From positions 1 to 10,797 of the forward strand of contig DAIDLB010000073.1 in the NCBI GenBank assembly GCA_027449725.1: a DNA stretch of 10,797 bases, given 5' to 3'. Origin of the DNA: Chlamydiota bacterium (GTDB lineage Bacteria > Chlamydiota > Chlamydiia > Chlamydiales > SM23-39). The position numbers and the translations under genes were made by a program. This document shows, piece by piece, positions 1-5,791 of this stretch. Within the stretch, counting starts at the first letter, position 1, and every line of letters begins with the position of its first letter. The notes under the pieces are model-generated. The model did not search any database. It was not told where the DNA came from and saw nothing but the letters and a program-made list of their open reading frames with translations.

Positions 1-848
1 CTCGAAAGGTAGAGATTTGCGGCGCTTAAAGCATTGAAAAGAGAATGGAGTAGGAGCGGGGAGAGAAGCGATTGCCGTTTTTCATAGAGAAAGCCGAGGA
101 AGCAGCCGAGGACAAAGAGGGAGCTTAGGATCGAAAAGTTCGATAGCCCCTGGTCGCTGGAGAAATGGAATGAGGTGAAGAGGAGCGAGGCTAGGGCGAT
201 AGAGGGGAGGGGGGGGAGGTAGCGCCGGAGCCAGCTTTGGAGAAATCCTCGAAAGAGAGTCTCCTCAATGAGCGGGGCGAAGAGGACGATCGAGCTGATG
301 GCGAGTGAAAAGTAAAGGGGCTTTTCGAAGGTCATCTTGAGAAAGAGGACTGCGATCTGGTCGGGGAAATCAAAGGTGCCGGTAAAAAAATAGAGGAGGA
401 GGTCGAAAGAGCTGCCGATGAAAAGGACGAGGGGAAACGAGATGAGCCATGCCGCCACAGCCATTGCCAGGTCTTTCTTTGGCTCGAAAGAGCCGCTCCG
501 TTCTAAAATGGAGGTTCGGATCGGCTTTGCAACGGCCCAAAGAAACAGGGAAAGGGCGGCCAGAATGGAAAAAGAGAGGGCGAAGGCGGCTAGCGTCGCT
601 ATCTCTACCCGAGCTTCCTGGCTGGTTGCGCGTAAAAGCTCCTTCGTAAAGAAAGCGGGGACGATCAGGCTTAACGCGAAGTAGATGCCGAAAGCTAGGA
701 TCACAAGAAGAAGAGTGGGGGAATGCCTCGGCTTCTCCGCAAAAGGCGGCATCCGGAAAAAACCCTTTTTCCAGCCGATCGACACCGCGATGAGCGATGC
801 GGCTGCTGCAAAAAGGGCGCTTGCCAGCTCTTCCCCAAAATTCGTCAT
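1..848 (-). CDS. CPBP (CAAX/Abi) family intramembrane metalloprotease, 3'-truncated by window edge
   Basis: Multi-spanning membrane protein of the CPBP family (glutamic-type or metallo-type intramembrane proteases related to Rce1). 282 residues are visible and the C-terminus lies beyond the left edge. All three family motifs are present: EETLFR (E195, E196, R200), FTSFH (F224 to H228) and HSLFN (H268 to N272). Between residues 1 and 195 there are several hydrophobic segments, as expected for an N-terminal membrane bundle. The start ATG at 848 overlaps the stop of the lipoprotein gene upstream (ATGA), with AAGAG a few bases before it, so translation is probably coupled. The substrate cannot be inferred: bacterial members include bacteriocin-immunity and maturation proteases as well as many of unknown role. 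The family call is firm; the role is unknown. Confidence 0.88.
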   Translation of the reverse strand, partial: MTNFGEELASALFAAAASLIAVSIGWKKGFFRMPPFAEKPRHSPTLLLVILAFGIYFALSLIVPAFFTKELLRATSQEARVEIATLAAFALSFSILAALSLFLWAVAKPIRTSILERSGSFEPKKDLAMAVAAWLISFPLVLFIGSSFDLLLYFFTGTFDFPDQIAVLFLKMTFEKPLYFSLAISSIVLFAPLIEETLFRGFLQSWLRRYLPPLPSIALASLLFTSFHFSSDQGLSNFSILSSLFVLGCFLGFLYEKRQSLLSPLLLHSLFNALSAANLYLS

Positions 849-1477
849 CGGCTCTTTGCCAATTGGATGTAGTCGTTGATCCTGAGAGTGATCTCATGGA
901 CGAGCTGTTGGTGGGCCTGTCCCATGGGCGTTCTCAGAAATTCGTTTGTCCCCCAGCCGGAAACGGCATAGTCCGTCGGAACGATGTTTTTCGGGATGAA
1001 GTAGGTGTTTCGAACCTGCTCTTGCAAGACGATCTTCGGAGAAAGGGATCTTACATCGACGACGCGGATCTTGACTGTCGTATTCAGGTTCATCGCTGTT
1101 TCGAAGGGGATGGCTCCCGCTTTCGGTTCAACTGCGGCCACATCGTGTTCGACAAGTTCGAGGAAAACGACAAACTGGTCATCGGGAAATTCCCTCTTCA
1201 CCCATGAAAGGTCGGAGCCGAACGGAATGTCGCTTGGAGAGAGTTCGTCTTTGGCGGTGACGCAAATTCTTCCTCCTTGAGAGACCCCGTCTACAATCAT
1301 CGATGTCAATTCTTCAGAGAGGCTCCAGGGAAGGTCGACCAAAGTTGCATCGATGACCGAGGCGATGGCGACAAGAGGCTTCGCCCTGCCGTCTTCGTAG
1401 AAGCGGGTTAGGTCGTTTCCCGATTTGCTGCATGCAGTTGCGGTCAAAGTGAGTAAGATGGGGATGAAGCGGCGCAT
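845..1477 (-). CDS. Putative lipoprotein with CsgG/TolB-like fold
   Basis: 210 residues beginning with a basic-hydrophobic signal (MRRFIPILLTLTATAC) that ends in Cys16. The lipobox is loose (A-T-A-C rather than L-A-G-C), but chlamydial lipoproteins often deviate. After the Cys comes a short linker, then a strand-helix pattern (PLVAIASVID, then LSEELTSMIVDGVSQGGRICV) followed by FVVFLELVEHD and TTVKIRVVDVRS. This order resembles the periplasmic fold shared by CsgG, LpoB and TolB-N; that is inference from pattern, not a confirmed match. The protein is predicted to sit on the periplasmic side of a membrane. The start is supported by AAGGAGT 5 bases before the ATG. It lies 48 bases after glgX on the same strand and overlaps the CPBP gene by 4 bases, so the three are probably co-transcribed. 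I do not recognise a named orthologue with certainty. Confidence 0.8.
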   Translation of the reverse strand: MRRFIPILLTLTATACSKSGNDLTRFYEDGRAKPLVAIASVIDATLVDLPWSLSEELTSMIVDGVSQGGRICVTAKDELSPSDIPFGSDLSWVKREFPDDQFVVFLELVEHDVAAVEPKAGAIPFETAMNLNTTVKIRVVDVRSLSPKIVLQEQVRNTYFIPKNIVPTDYAVSGWGTNEFLRTPMGQAHQQLVHEITLRINDYIQLAKSR

Positions 1478-1525
1478 GAGACTCCTTGCATTTATCTGCT
1501 TGCAAGAACTGTAGCAATACGCGAG

Positions 1526-3475
1526 TTAGATTGCAATTGCGACCAGCGCCGAATAGGGGGCCAATTTTACCGTTTTTTCCAGAGTCCTGCCCTCTTTCGG
1601 CCGGTTGAGGCAGTGGCGGTCCCAGGGAAGATTCGTGTCGACGATTTCTTTCCACGTTTTTCCGGGAGGAAGCGTCACTTCCGTTTCCGCATATCCGGCA
1701 TGGAAGGCGACATAGAGCGGTGCGTCGGGGTCTTTTAGGGAAAAGGCGACGAGGCGAGACCCCCAATCGGGTTTTCCTGGAAGGACTCCGTGCCAGTCGA
1801 TGTCTGCGGAGGTGAAGAATTCTTTCCGATGCAAGGCTTTATGCTCTTTTCGAAACGCGATGAGCGAGGAAACGAATTCGAGCCGTTTCTTTCTTTCTGC
1901 GCAAAGATCCCAATGAAACCAGTTGATTTCATTGTCCTGTACATAAGGGTTGTTATTTCCCTTTCTTGTATGACCAATCTCGTCGCCCATGAGAAGCATC
2001 GGAATGCCCTGCGAGAAAAAGAGGGCGAGGAGGAAATTTCTCATCTGCCTTTCTCTAAGCCCGCAAATCGCCGGATCCTTTGTTTCCCCCTCCACGCCGC
2101 AGTTCCAGCTGTCGTTGCTATTCGAGCCATCGCGATTCTTCTCGCCGTTTTCCTCATTGTGCTTATCTTGATAGCTGACGAGGTCGCAAAGAGAAAAGCC
2201 GTCGTGGGCCGTGATGAAATTGATGCTGGAGAGGGGAGTGTGGACAGGGCCGTAGCTCGGCTCGCTGCCGCATAAAGCGGTCGCAAAGGGCCCGGCTTCC
2301 TGATCGGTCCCTTTGATGAACCTGCGAACATGGTCGCGGTAGGAGCCGTTCCATCCGGACCAGGCGCCCCATTTGGGAAACTGCCCGACTTGGTAGAGCC
2401 CGGCCGCGTCCCAAGGCTCTGCGATCAGCCTGACCCCTTTTAATACGGGATCTTTTGCAATCATTTTGAGGATCGGCGGATCGGCGAGCGGCTTTCCCTT
2501 GGGATTTCTTGTCAAAATGGAAGCGAGGTCGAATCGAAAGCCGTCGATGTGCATTTCGGTCGTCCAATAGCGGAGGGAGTCCAGGATGAGCCGCAATCCA
2601 ACCGGCGTGTTGGACTGAAATGTATTTCCGCAGCCGGTATAATTCCGGTCCACGCCCTTTTCGTCGAGCATGTAATAGGAGGCTCTGTCGATGCCGCGGT
2701 AAGAAGAAATGTAATCCTTATTTTCGGGAGTGTGGTTGTAGACGACGTCGAGGATCACCTCGATCCCGGAGCGGTGCATCTCGCGTACGAACGTTTTAAA
2801 TTCTTCCGCCGCCCTCTCCGGTTTGCTTGCATACCGGCTCATCGGAAGAAAGAAGCTGAGCGGACTGTAGCCCCAGTAGTTGACGAGCCTTTTCCCCGTT
2901 TTGGGGTGCACGTTGACCATATGCGTTTCATCGAACTCGAAGATGGGCATCAGCTCAACGGCATTGACGCCGAGCTGTTTTAAATAGGGGATTTTTTCAA
3001 TCGCTCCCAGATAGGTTCCCGGATGGGCAACACGGCTTGACGGGTCTTGGGTAAAACCTCTGACGTGCATTTCATAGATTACCAGATTTTCGAGCGGTAT
3101 CTTTGGCTTCGCAACTTCTTGCCAATCGAAGGGCGGGAGCGGCTCGCAGGAACACAAAAACGGGAGTCTTGGCGTGGAAAAATCGCCCCACTTGTACAAA
3201 CTCGAATAGGCTTTTGCATACGGGTCGGAAACGGGGGGGCCGTCATCAAACCGATAAGCATAAGAAGCTCCTTTTGGAAGACCCTCGACGGCGACGTGCC
3301 AGATGCCGATATAAGGCCCTTCCATGGCGATCTCGATCCTTTTACCCTCCCAATAGAGGATTAGGGTGGCTTTAGCGGCGTGAGCGGAAAAGACGGCAAA
3401 GTTGGCTGCCCCTAACTGATAGCTAAGTCCTAAAGGCTCATGAGTTCCTGAACTGATTTTGATCTTAGTTTCCAT
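1526..3475 (-). CDS. glgX: Glycogen debranching enzyme GlgX (isoamylase-type, GH13)
   Basis: 649 residues, full length for GlgX. It hydrolyses alpha-1,6 branches in phosphorylase-limited glycogen in the cytosol, feeding maltodextrin breakdown. Residues about 12-100 form the CBM48 domain (PLG...NFAVFSAHA). The GH13 barrel follows with all four signature regions: DVVYNH (243-248), GFRFDLAS with nucleophile D316, LIAEPWD with acid/base E353, and TAHDGFSL with D425. The C-terminal beta domain begins near 570. The start is uncertain: I use the ATG at 3475 because the protein then begins just before the CBM48 domain. An in-frame ATG at 3502 would add MIFSIYVHL, which looks unlike the family. Neither has a Shine-Dalgarno sequence, and each lies in one arm of an inverted repeat. 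The gene diverges from slc1 and leads a likely operon with the lipoprotein and CPBP protease genes. Confidence 0.95.
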   Translation of the reverse strand: METKIKISSGTHEPLGLSYQLGAANFAVFSAHAAKATLILYWEGKRIEIAMEGPYIGIWHVAVEGLPKGASYAYRFDDGPPVSDPYAKAYSSLYKWGDFSTPRLPFLCSCEPLPPFDWQEVAKPKIPLENLVIYEMHVRGFTQDPSSRVAHPGTYLGAIEKIPYLKQLGVNAVELMPIFEFDETHMVNVHPKTGKRLVNYWGYSPLSFFLPMSRYASKPERAAEEFKTFVREMHRSGIEVILDVVYNHTPENKDYISSYRGIDRASYYMLDEKGVDRNYTGCGNTFQSNTPVGLRLILDSLRYWTTEMHIDGFRFDLASILTRNPKGKPLADPPILKMIAKDPVLKGVRLIAEPWDAAGLYQVGQFPKWGAWSGWNGSYRDHVRRFIKGTDQEAGPFATALCGSEPSYGPVHTPLSSINFITAHDGFSLCDLVSYQDKHNEENGEKNRDGSNSNDSWNCGVEGETKDPAICGLRERQMRNFLLALFFSQGIPMLLMGDEIGHTRKGNNNPYVQDNEINWFHWDLCAERKKRLEFVSSLIAFRKEHKALHRKEFFTSADIDWHGVLPGKPDWGSRLVAFSLKDPDAPLYVAFHAGYAETEVTLPPGKTWKEIVDTNLPWDRHCLNRPKEGRTLEKTVKLAPYSALVAIAI

Positions 3476-3512
3476 TAAATGAACATATATAGAAAAAATC
3501 ATTTAATGGAAA
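3469..3512. repeat. 14-bp perfect inverted repeat over the glgX start
   Basis: Arms tttccattaaatga (3469-3482) and tcatttaatggaaa (3499-3512) are exact reverse complements separated by 16 bases. Read on the minus strand, each arm contains an ATG in the glgX frame (3502 and 3475). If transcribed from the promoter at 3543-3571 the repeat lies in the leader and could fold to bury the start codon; on DNA it could be an operator. Confidence 0.85.
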
Positions 3513-3539
3513 TATAAATGGTACAAAAGGGTTGAAAAT

Positions 3540-3568
3540 GATACAATATTTATTGGATTTATTGTATC
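3540..3568. promoter_or_regulatory. Palindrome overlapping the glgX promoter (possible operator)
   Basis: Arms gatacaata (3540-3548) and tattgtatc (3560-3568) are perfect reverse complements around an 11-base AT-rich centre. The left arm contains the predicted glgX -10 box and the right arm overlaps the -35 box, which is the geometry of a dimeric repressor site. No regulator gene is visible in the window. Confidence 0.5.
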
Positions 3569-3571
3569 CAA
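3543..3571 (-). promoter_or_regulatory. Predicted glgX promoter
   Basis: Minus strand -35 TTGGAT (3566-3571), 17-base spacer, -10 TATTGT (3543-3548), predicting a start of transcription near 3536. This is about 60 bases before the ATG at 3475. It resembles the housekeeping (sigma66) type. Other weak -10-like sequences occur closer to the gene, so this is a best guess. Confidence 0.45.
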
Positions 3572-3607
3572 GGGGGCTTAGGAAGGGTCTCGGTTCAGGG
3601 AATTTTC

Positions 3608-3637
3608 TTGCAATCTTAGGATGAAAAGATTTATAAC
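3608..3637 (+). promoter_or_regulatory. Predicted slc1 promoter
   Basis: TTGCAA (3608-3613), an 18-base spacer and TATAAC (3632-3637) give a good housekeeping-type promoter on the plus strand. Transcription would start near 3644, leaving a leader of about 60 bases before the slc1 ATG. Confidence 0.6.
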
Positions 3638-3703
3638 GTTTCGTACTCATTTGCTGTTTTCTAGGAATCGGGAAGCTGCGAGCTAAAAATTTAGGAGGAG
3701 TTC

Positions 3704-4228
3704 ATGTCATTTGAAAATGCGAAGGCGAATCTGAGGGAGTTTGGGAAGGAGCTGAACCTCGAAGGTCTGCTGTTTGATGAAAACAACACCTGTATTTTGG
3801 GGATTGATAATACCTTTTCCCTTCACATTACCTACGAGCCGAATTCCGACAGGCTTTATCTCTACTCTCCGATTTTGGACGGACTTCCCAAAGATGAAAA
3901 AATTCTCCTGAAGCTCTATGGACGCCTTCTGGAAGGTTCGATGCTGGGCGGCCAAATGGCCGGCGGCGGCATTGGGGTTGCTCCGAAAGAAGAGCTGATC
4001 CTGATGCATTGCGTCCTCGACATGGGACTTGGCGTCGATGCGAATGCGCTCCGCCGATTTGCTCCTCTTTTCGTAGAGACTGTGGAGAAGTGGCGCGAGA
4101 TTGTGACCAAGATTTGCGCCGGCGAAGATCCGGGGCCATTCCAATTCCCGATGCCGCAGCAGCAGCCGACGGCTGGCGCCCATCCTGGTTTGGGTGGAAA
4201 GCCGGGCGAGCGATTCCTCAAGATCTAA
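3704..4228 (+). CDS. slc1: Type III secretion chaperone Slc1 (CesT-like)
   Basis: 174 residues strongly resembling chlamydial Slc1 (CT043), the chaperone that binds early effectors such as Tarp and hands them to the injectisome. Recognisable stretches are NNTCILGIDNTFSLHITYE (27-45), SDRLYLYSPILDGLP (48-62) and LLEGSMLGGQMAGGG (76-90), followed by KEELILMHCVLDM; these hold the alpha-beta CesT/YbjN-type fold of a dimeric cytosolic chaperone. The C-terminal tail after about residue 143 is rich in Pro, Gln and Gly and ends GERFLKI; a Pro/Gly-rich tail is also found in CT043. The start is fixed by a strong Shine-Dalgarno sequence, AGGAGG, 5 bases before the ATG. The gene has its own promoter and terminator and is monocistronic here. 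It sits divergently beside glgX. In C. trachomatis, as I recall, ssb and pepA lie beyond it; here they do not. Confidence 0.93.
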   Translation: MSFENAKANLREFGKELNLEGLLFDENNTCILGIDNTFSLHITYEPNSDRLYLYSPILDGLPKDEKILLKLYGRLLEGSMLGGQMAGGGIGVAPKEELILMHCVLDMGLGVDANALRRFAPLFVETVEKWREIVTKICAGEDPGPFQFPMPQQQPTAGAHPGLGGKPGERFLKI

Positions 4229-4243
4229 GTTTTTTCCGTATAG

Positions 4244-4275
4244 CCTTCTCTGCGTCTGCGGAGAGGGTTTTTTTT
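4244..4275 (+). terminator. Intrinsic terminator of slc1
   Basis: A 10-bp stem (4244-4253 with 4258-4267, including two G-T pairs) closed by a GTCT loop and followed directly by eight T. It begins 15 bases after the slc1 stop codon. Confidence 0.9.
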
Positions 4276-4337
4276 GTCTAAAATTGCATCCCATGCTATG
4301 TTTTCCCACTCAGGGAGTGTCTTTAATTTAAGGTTCT

Positions 4338-4458
4338 GTCGATTTTGGGGTTCTTTTGAGCCGCTTTTCGATTCTTTTTGCAGGGGTAATATCGGCATAA
4401 GTATATATCCCCTGCAAAAAAGAATCGAAAAGCGGCCAAAATAATCCCCAAAATCGAC
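4338..4458. repeat. Large imperfect inverted repeat (arms about 50 bp), MITE-like or bidirectional terminator
   Basis: The left arm (4338-4386) and right arm (4409-4458) match as reverse complements over about 50 positions. The mismatches are a few bases near the middle of the arms plus one extra T/A; the outer block gtcgattttgggg and the inner block tttttgcagggg are conserved. The spacer is 22 bases of AT-rich sequence. It lies between the convergent slc1 and PAP2 genes. It could end PAP2 transcription, since T runs are inside the arms, but it is much longer than a terminator and looks like a small palindromic mobile element. No target-site duplication is obvious. Confidence 0.8.
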
Positions 4459-4482
4459 GAGCCCCGGCTTTGGTACAGCTTC

Positions 4483-5316
4483 CTAGCAGGGGGATGGGGG
4501 ACGGAGTCCCCCAAGAAGTCTTTTGCAAAGGGGGCTTGCAGCGAGAGAAATCCATGCCGCAATGAGGGCAGAGAAGATCTCACCGGAAAAAATAAAATAC
4601 AAGAGACAGGCCCCTGTTGCGGCAAGCAGGCCATGTGCGATGCGGGGGTGTGAAAGATAGAGACCGTATTTCGTGGAGAGATAGACGCCGAGGGAACCCA
4701 CGGTGATGGCAATCAGCTTGGCGTCGAATTTTGAGGGCAAAACGGCCAAGCCGAGGAGAGCCATCGCCAAGATAATGGAGAGCATGACGGCCGGCTGGCG
4801 GGAAGAGCTCTTCTCCAAGGGGCGGACCGTCAAGACAAAGAGTCCCGCCACGAGAAGCCCCAAGATCCAGCCGCCGATCAGATCGACAAAGAAATGGACG
4901 CCGAGCAAAATGCGCGTCGCGCTGATCGCGAGTACGTAGAGGGCCGCGACGGGCCACGCCCAGCGGCTCTTCCAGGTGTAGACCAGGAAGAATCCGAAGA
5001 TCATGGCTGTTTGCGCCGCGCCGCTGGGAAAGCCGTAGCTTCCCGCTTCGGCCAGCCCAAGCGTCGGGTCGTAATGGAATGGGCGCGGCAGATCGCAAAG
5101 TATCTTGGCCGCACGGTTGACCATGCCGCTTACGAGGAGAAGGGCGCCCAGGCGGATGCCCCATCTCCAGGAAATTCCGATCCAGACAAACGCGAGCACC
5201 ATGAAATAAAAGCCGTGCGAATCGAAAAAATTGAAGGCGGAGAGTAAGCCTTCAGGACATCCCATCCATCCTTGCAAGGTGCGGATCCAATAAAGTTGTT
5301 CTTCCAGGTAAATCAT
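4483..5316 (-). CDS. PAP2-family membrane phosphatase with altered motif 2
   Basis: 277 residues, almost entirely membrane-spanning. The three PAP2 phosphatase signatures are in order: KILCDLPRP (K71, R78, P79), GFPSGAAQ (97-100) and TRILLGVHFFVD (R135, H141, D145). The usual motif 2 is PSGH, whose His protonates the leaving group; here that position is Ala100. The phosphohistidine nucleophile, H141, and its partner D145 are intact. Family members dephosphorylate lipid phosphates such as phosphatidate, undecaprenyl diphosphate or sphingosine phosphate at the membrane; the substrate here is unknown. After residue 165 comes an additional hydrophobic domain of about four spans not found in minimal PAP2 proteins. 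The last residues (GGLRPPSPC) are encoded by a GC-rich palindrome and may be an acquired tail. No strong Shine-Dalgarno precedes the ATG. The gene is convergent with slc1. Confidence 0.85.
   Translation of the reverse strand: MIYLEEQLYWIRTLQGWMGCPEGLLSAFNFFDSHGFYFMVLAFVWIGISWRWGIRLGALLLVSGMVNRAAKILCDLPRPFHYDPTLGLAEAGSYGFPSGAAQTAMIFGFFLVYTWKSRWAWPVAALYVLAISATRILLGVHFFVDLIGGWILGLLVAGLFVLTVRPLEKSSSRQPAVMLSIILAMALLGLAVLPSKFDAKLIAITVGSLGVYLSTKYGLYLSHPRIAHGLLAATGACLLYFIFSGEIFSALIAAWISLAASPLCKRLLGGLRPPSPC
4496..4512. repeat. GC-rich palindrome inside the PAP2 3' end
   Basis: gggggac (4496-4502), loop gga, gtccccc (4506-4512): a perfect 7-bp hairpin inside the last codons of the PAP2 gene, 37 bases from the large inverted repeat. 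It resembles REP-type palindromes and may belong to the same inserted element. Confidence 0.5.
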
Positions 5317-5346
5317 CTTGGTCCGCCCACCGAAATCTGCATGATC

Positions 5347-5369
5347 GCTATGATGAATCGCATCATGGC
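5347..5369. repeat. Short hairpin overlapping the stop of the 95-residue gene
   Basis: gctatgatg (5347-5355) and catcatggc (5361-5369) form a 9-bp stem with one G-T pair on the plus strand and a 5-base loop. It covers the stop codon of the small gene and lies 31 bases before the PAP2 start. No T run follows, so a terminator role is doubtful. Confidence 0.35.
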
Positions 5370-5650
5370 ATGCTCTGTAGTCTGGGAAGCAATACCCAGC
5401 TGGAACGAGAGCTCAGCGCATTGCTTAAATCTGTGATTAGCTCATCGGAAAGATTTAAATTCAAGCCTTTCAGTGTCAACTGCACTGCTGCTTTAACGCA
5501 TCCATTCCCTAAAAACTTGTATTCAAATGCCGCAGCAACAGCTTGAATGATTTTTTTGTCCGCATGAGGGCAGCTCTCGCTTAAATCTTGAGCAATGATC
5601 TCTTCGGTTGTGGGAAACAAACAAGAAAATCTATTCCCGACAGCTTCCAT
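5363..5650 (-). CDS. Small hypothetical protein, 95 residues
   Basis: I do not recognise this protein. It begins MEAVGNRFSCLFPTTEE, has a mixed polar N-terminus, then an Ala/Leu-rich stretch around residues 35-75 (IIQAVAAAFEYKFL, then KAAVQLTLKGLNLNLSDELI) likely to be helical, and three Cys (10, 22 and one near 46). No signal peptide or membrane span is evident. The start at 5650 is chosen over the ATG at 5689 because AGGGAG stands 6 bases before it. It lies between the protease-like gene and the PAP2 gene, 46 bases before the latter. The good ribosome binding site is the main argument that it is real. Confidence 0.5.
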   Translation of the reverse strand: MEAVGNRFSCLFPTTEEIIAQDLSESCPHADKKIIQAVAAAFEYKFLGNGCVKAAVQLTLKGLNLNLSDELITDLSNALSSRSSWVLLPRLQSMP

Positions 5651-5750
5651 AAAAAACTCCCTGAATGGAGTAGACAAGATGCCACACAAGCCATTTATAT
5701 TCCATATGGTGGACCACCGTATTTTGGAGATATTGGATTCGGCTTAGCAG

Positions 5751-5781
5751 AATCGGCCCAAAAATTGGATTTGGGCCGATT
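5751..5781 (-). terminator. 12-bp hairpin after the protease-like gene
   Basis: aatcggcccaaa (5751-5762) and tttgggccgatt (5770-5781) are perfect reverse complements with a 7-base loop. It starts 10 bases after the stop codon at 5792 on the minus strand. It lacks a T tract, so it may be a terminator-like or mRNA-stabilising hairpin rather than a classic intrinsic terminator. Confidence 0.5.
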
Positions 5782-5791
5782 GGGGTATCAT

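Noticed and set aside
370..897. 175-codon minus-strand frame near the left edge
   Set aside because: Out of frame with the CPBP protease, whose three motifs and membrane segments are all in the other frame.
1478..1525. Terminator between glgX and the lipoprotein gene
   Set aside because: Only a 6-base inverted repeat (cttgca/tgcaag) without a T tract is present, too weak to separate the genes.
3465..3650. 61-codon minus-strand frame upstream of glgX
   Set aside because: Covers the promoter and inverted repeats, has no recognisable protein features and overlaps the glgX start.
3707..4309. 200-codon minus-strand frame opposite slc1
   Set aside because: slc1 has family similarity, a strong ribosome site and a terminator; the opposite frame is a shadow.
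4338..4458. CRISPR or tandem repeat
   Set aside because: There are only two arms in opposite orientation and no regular spaced direct repeats; no cas-like gene is present.
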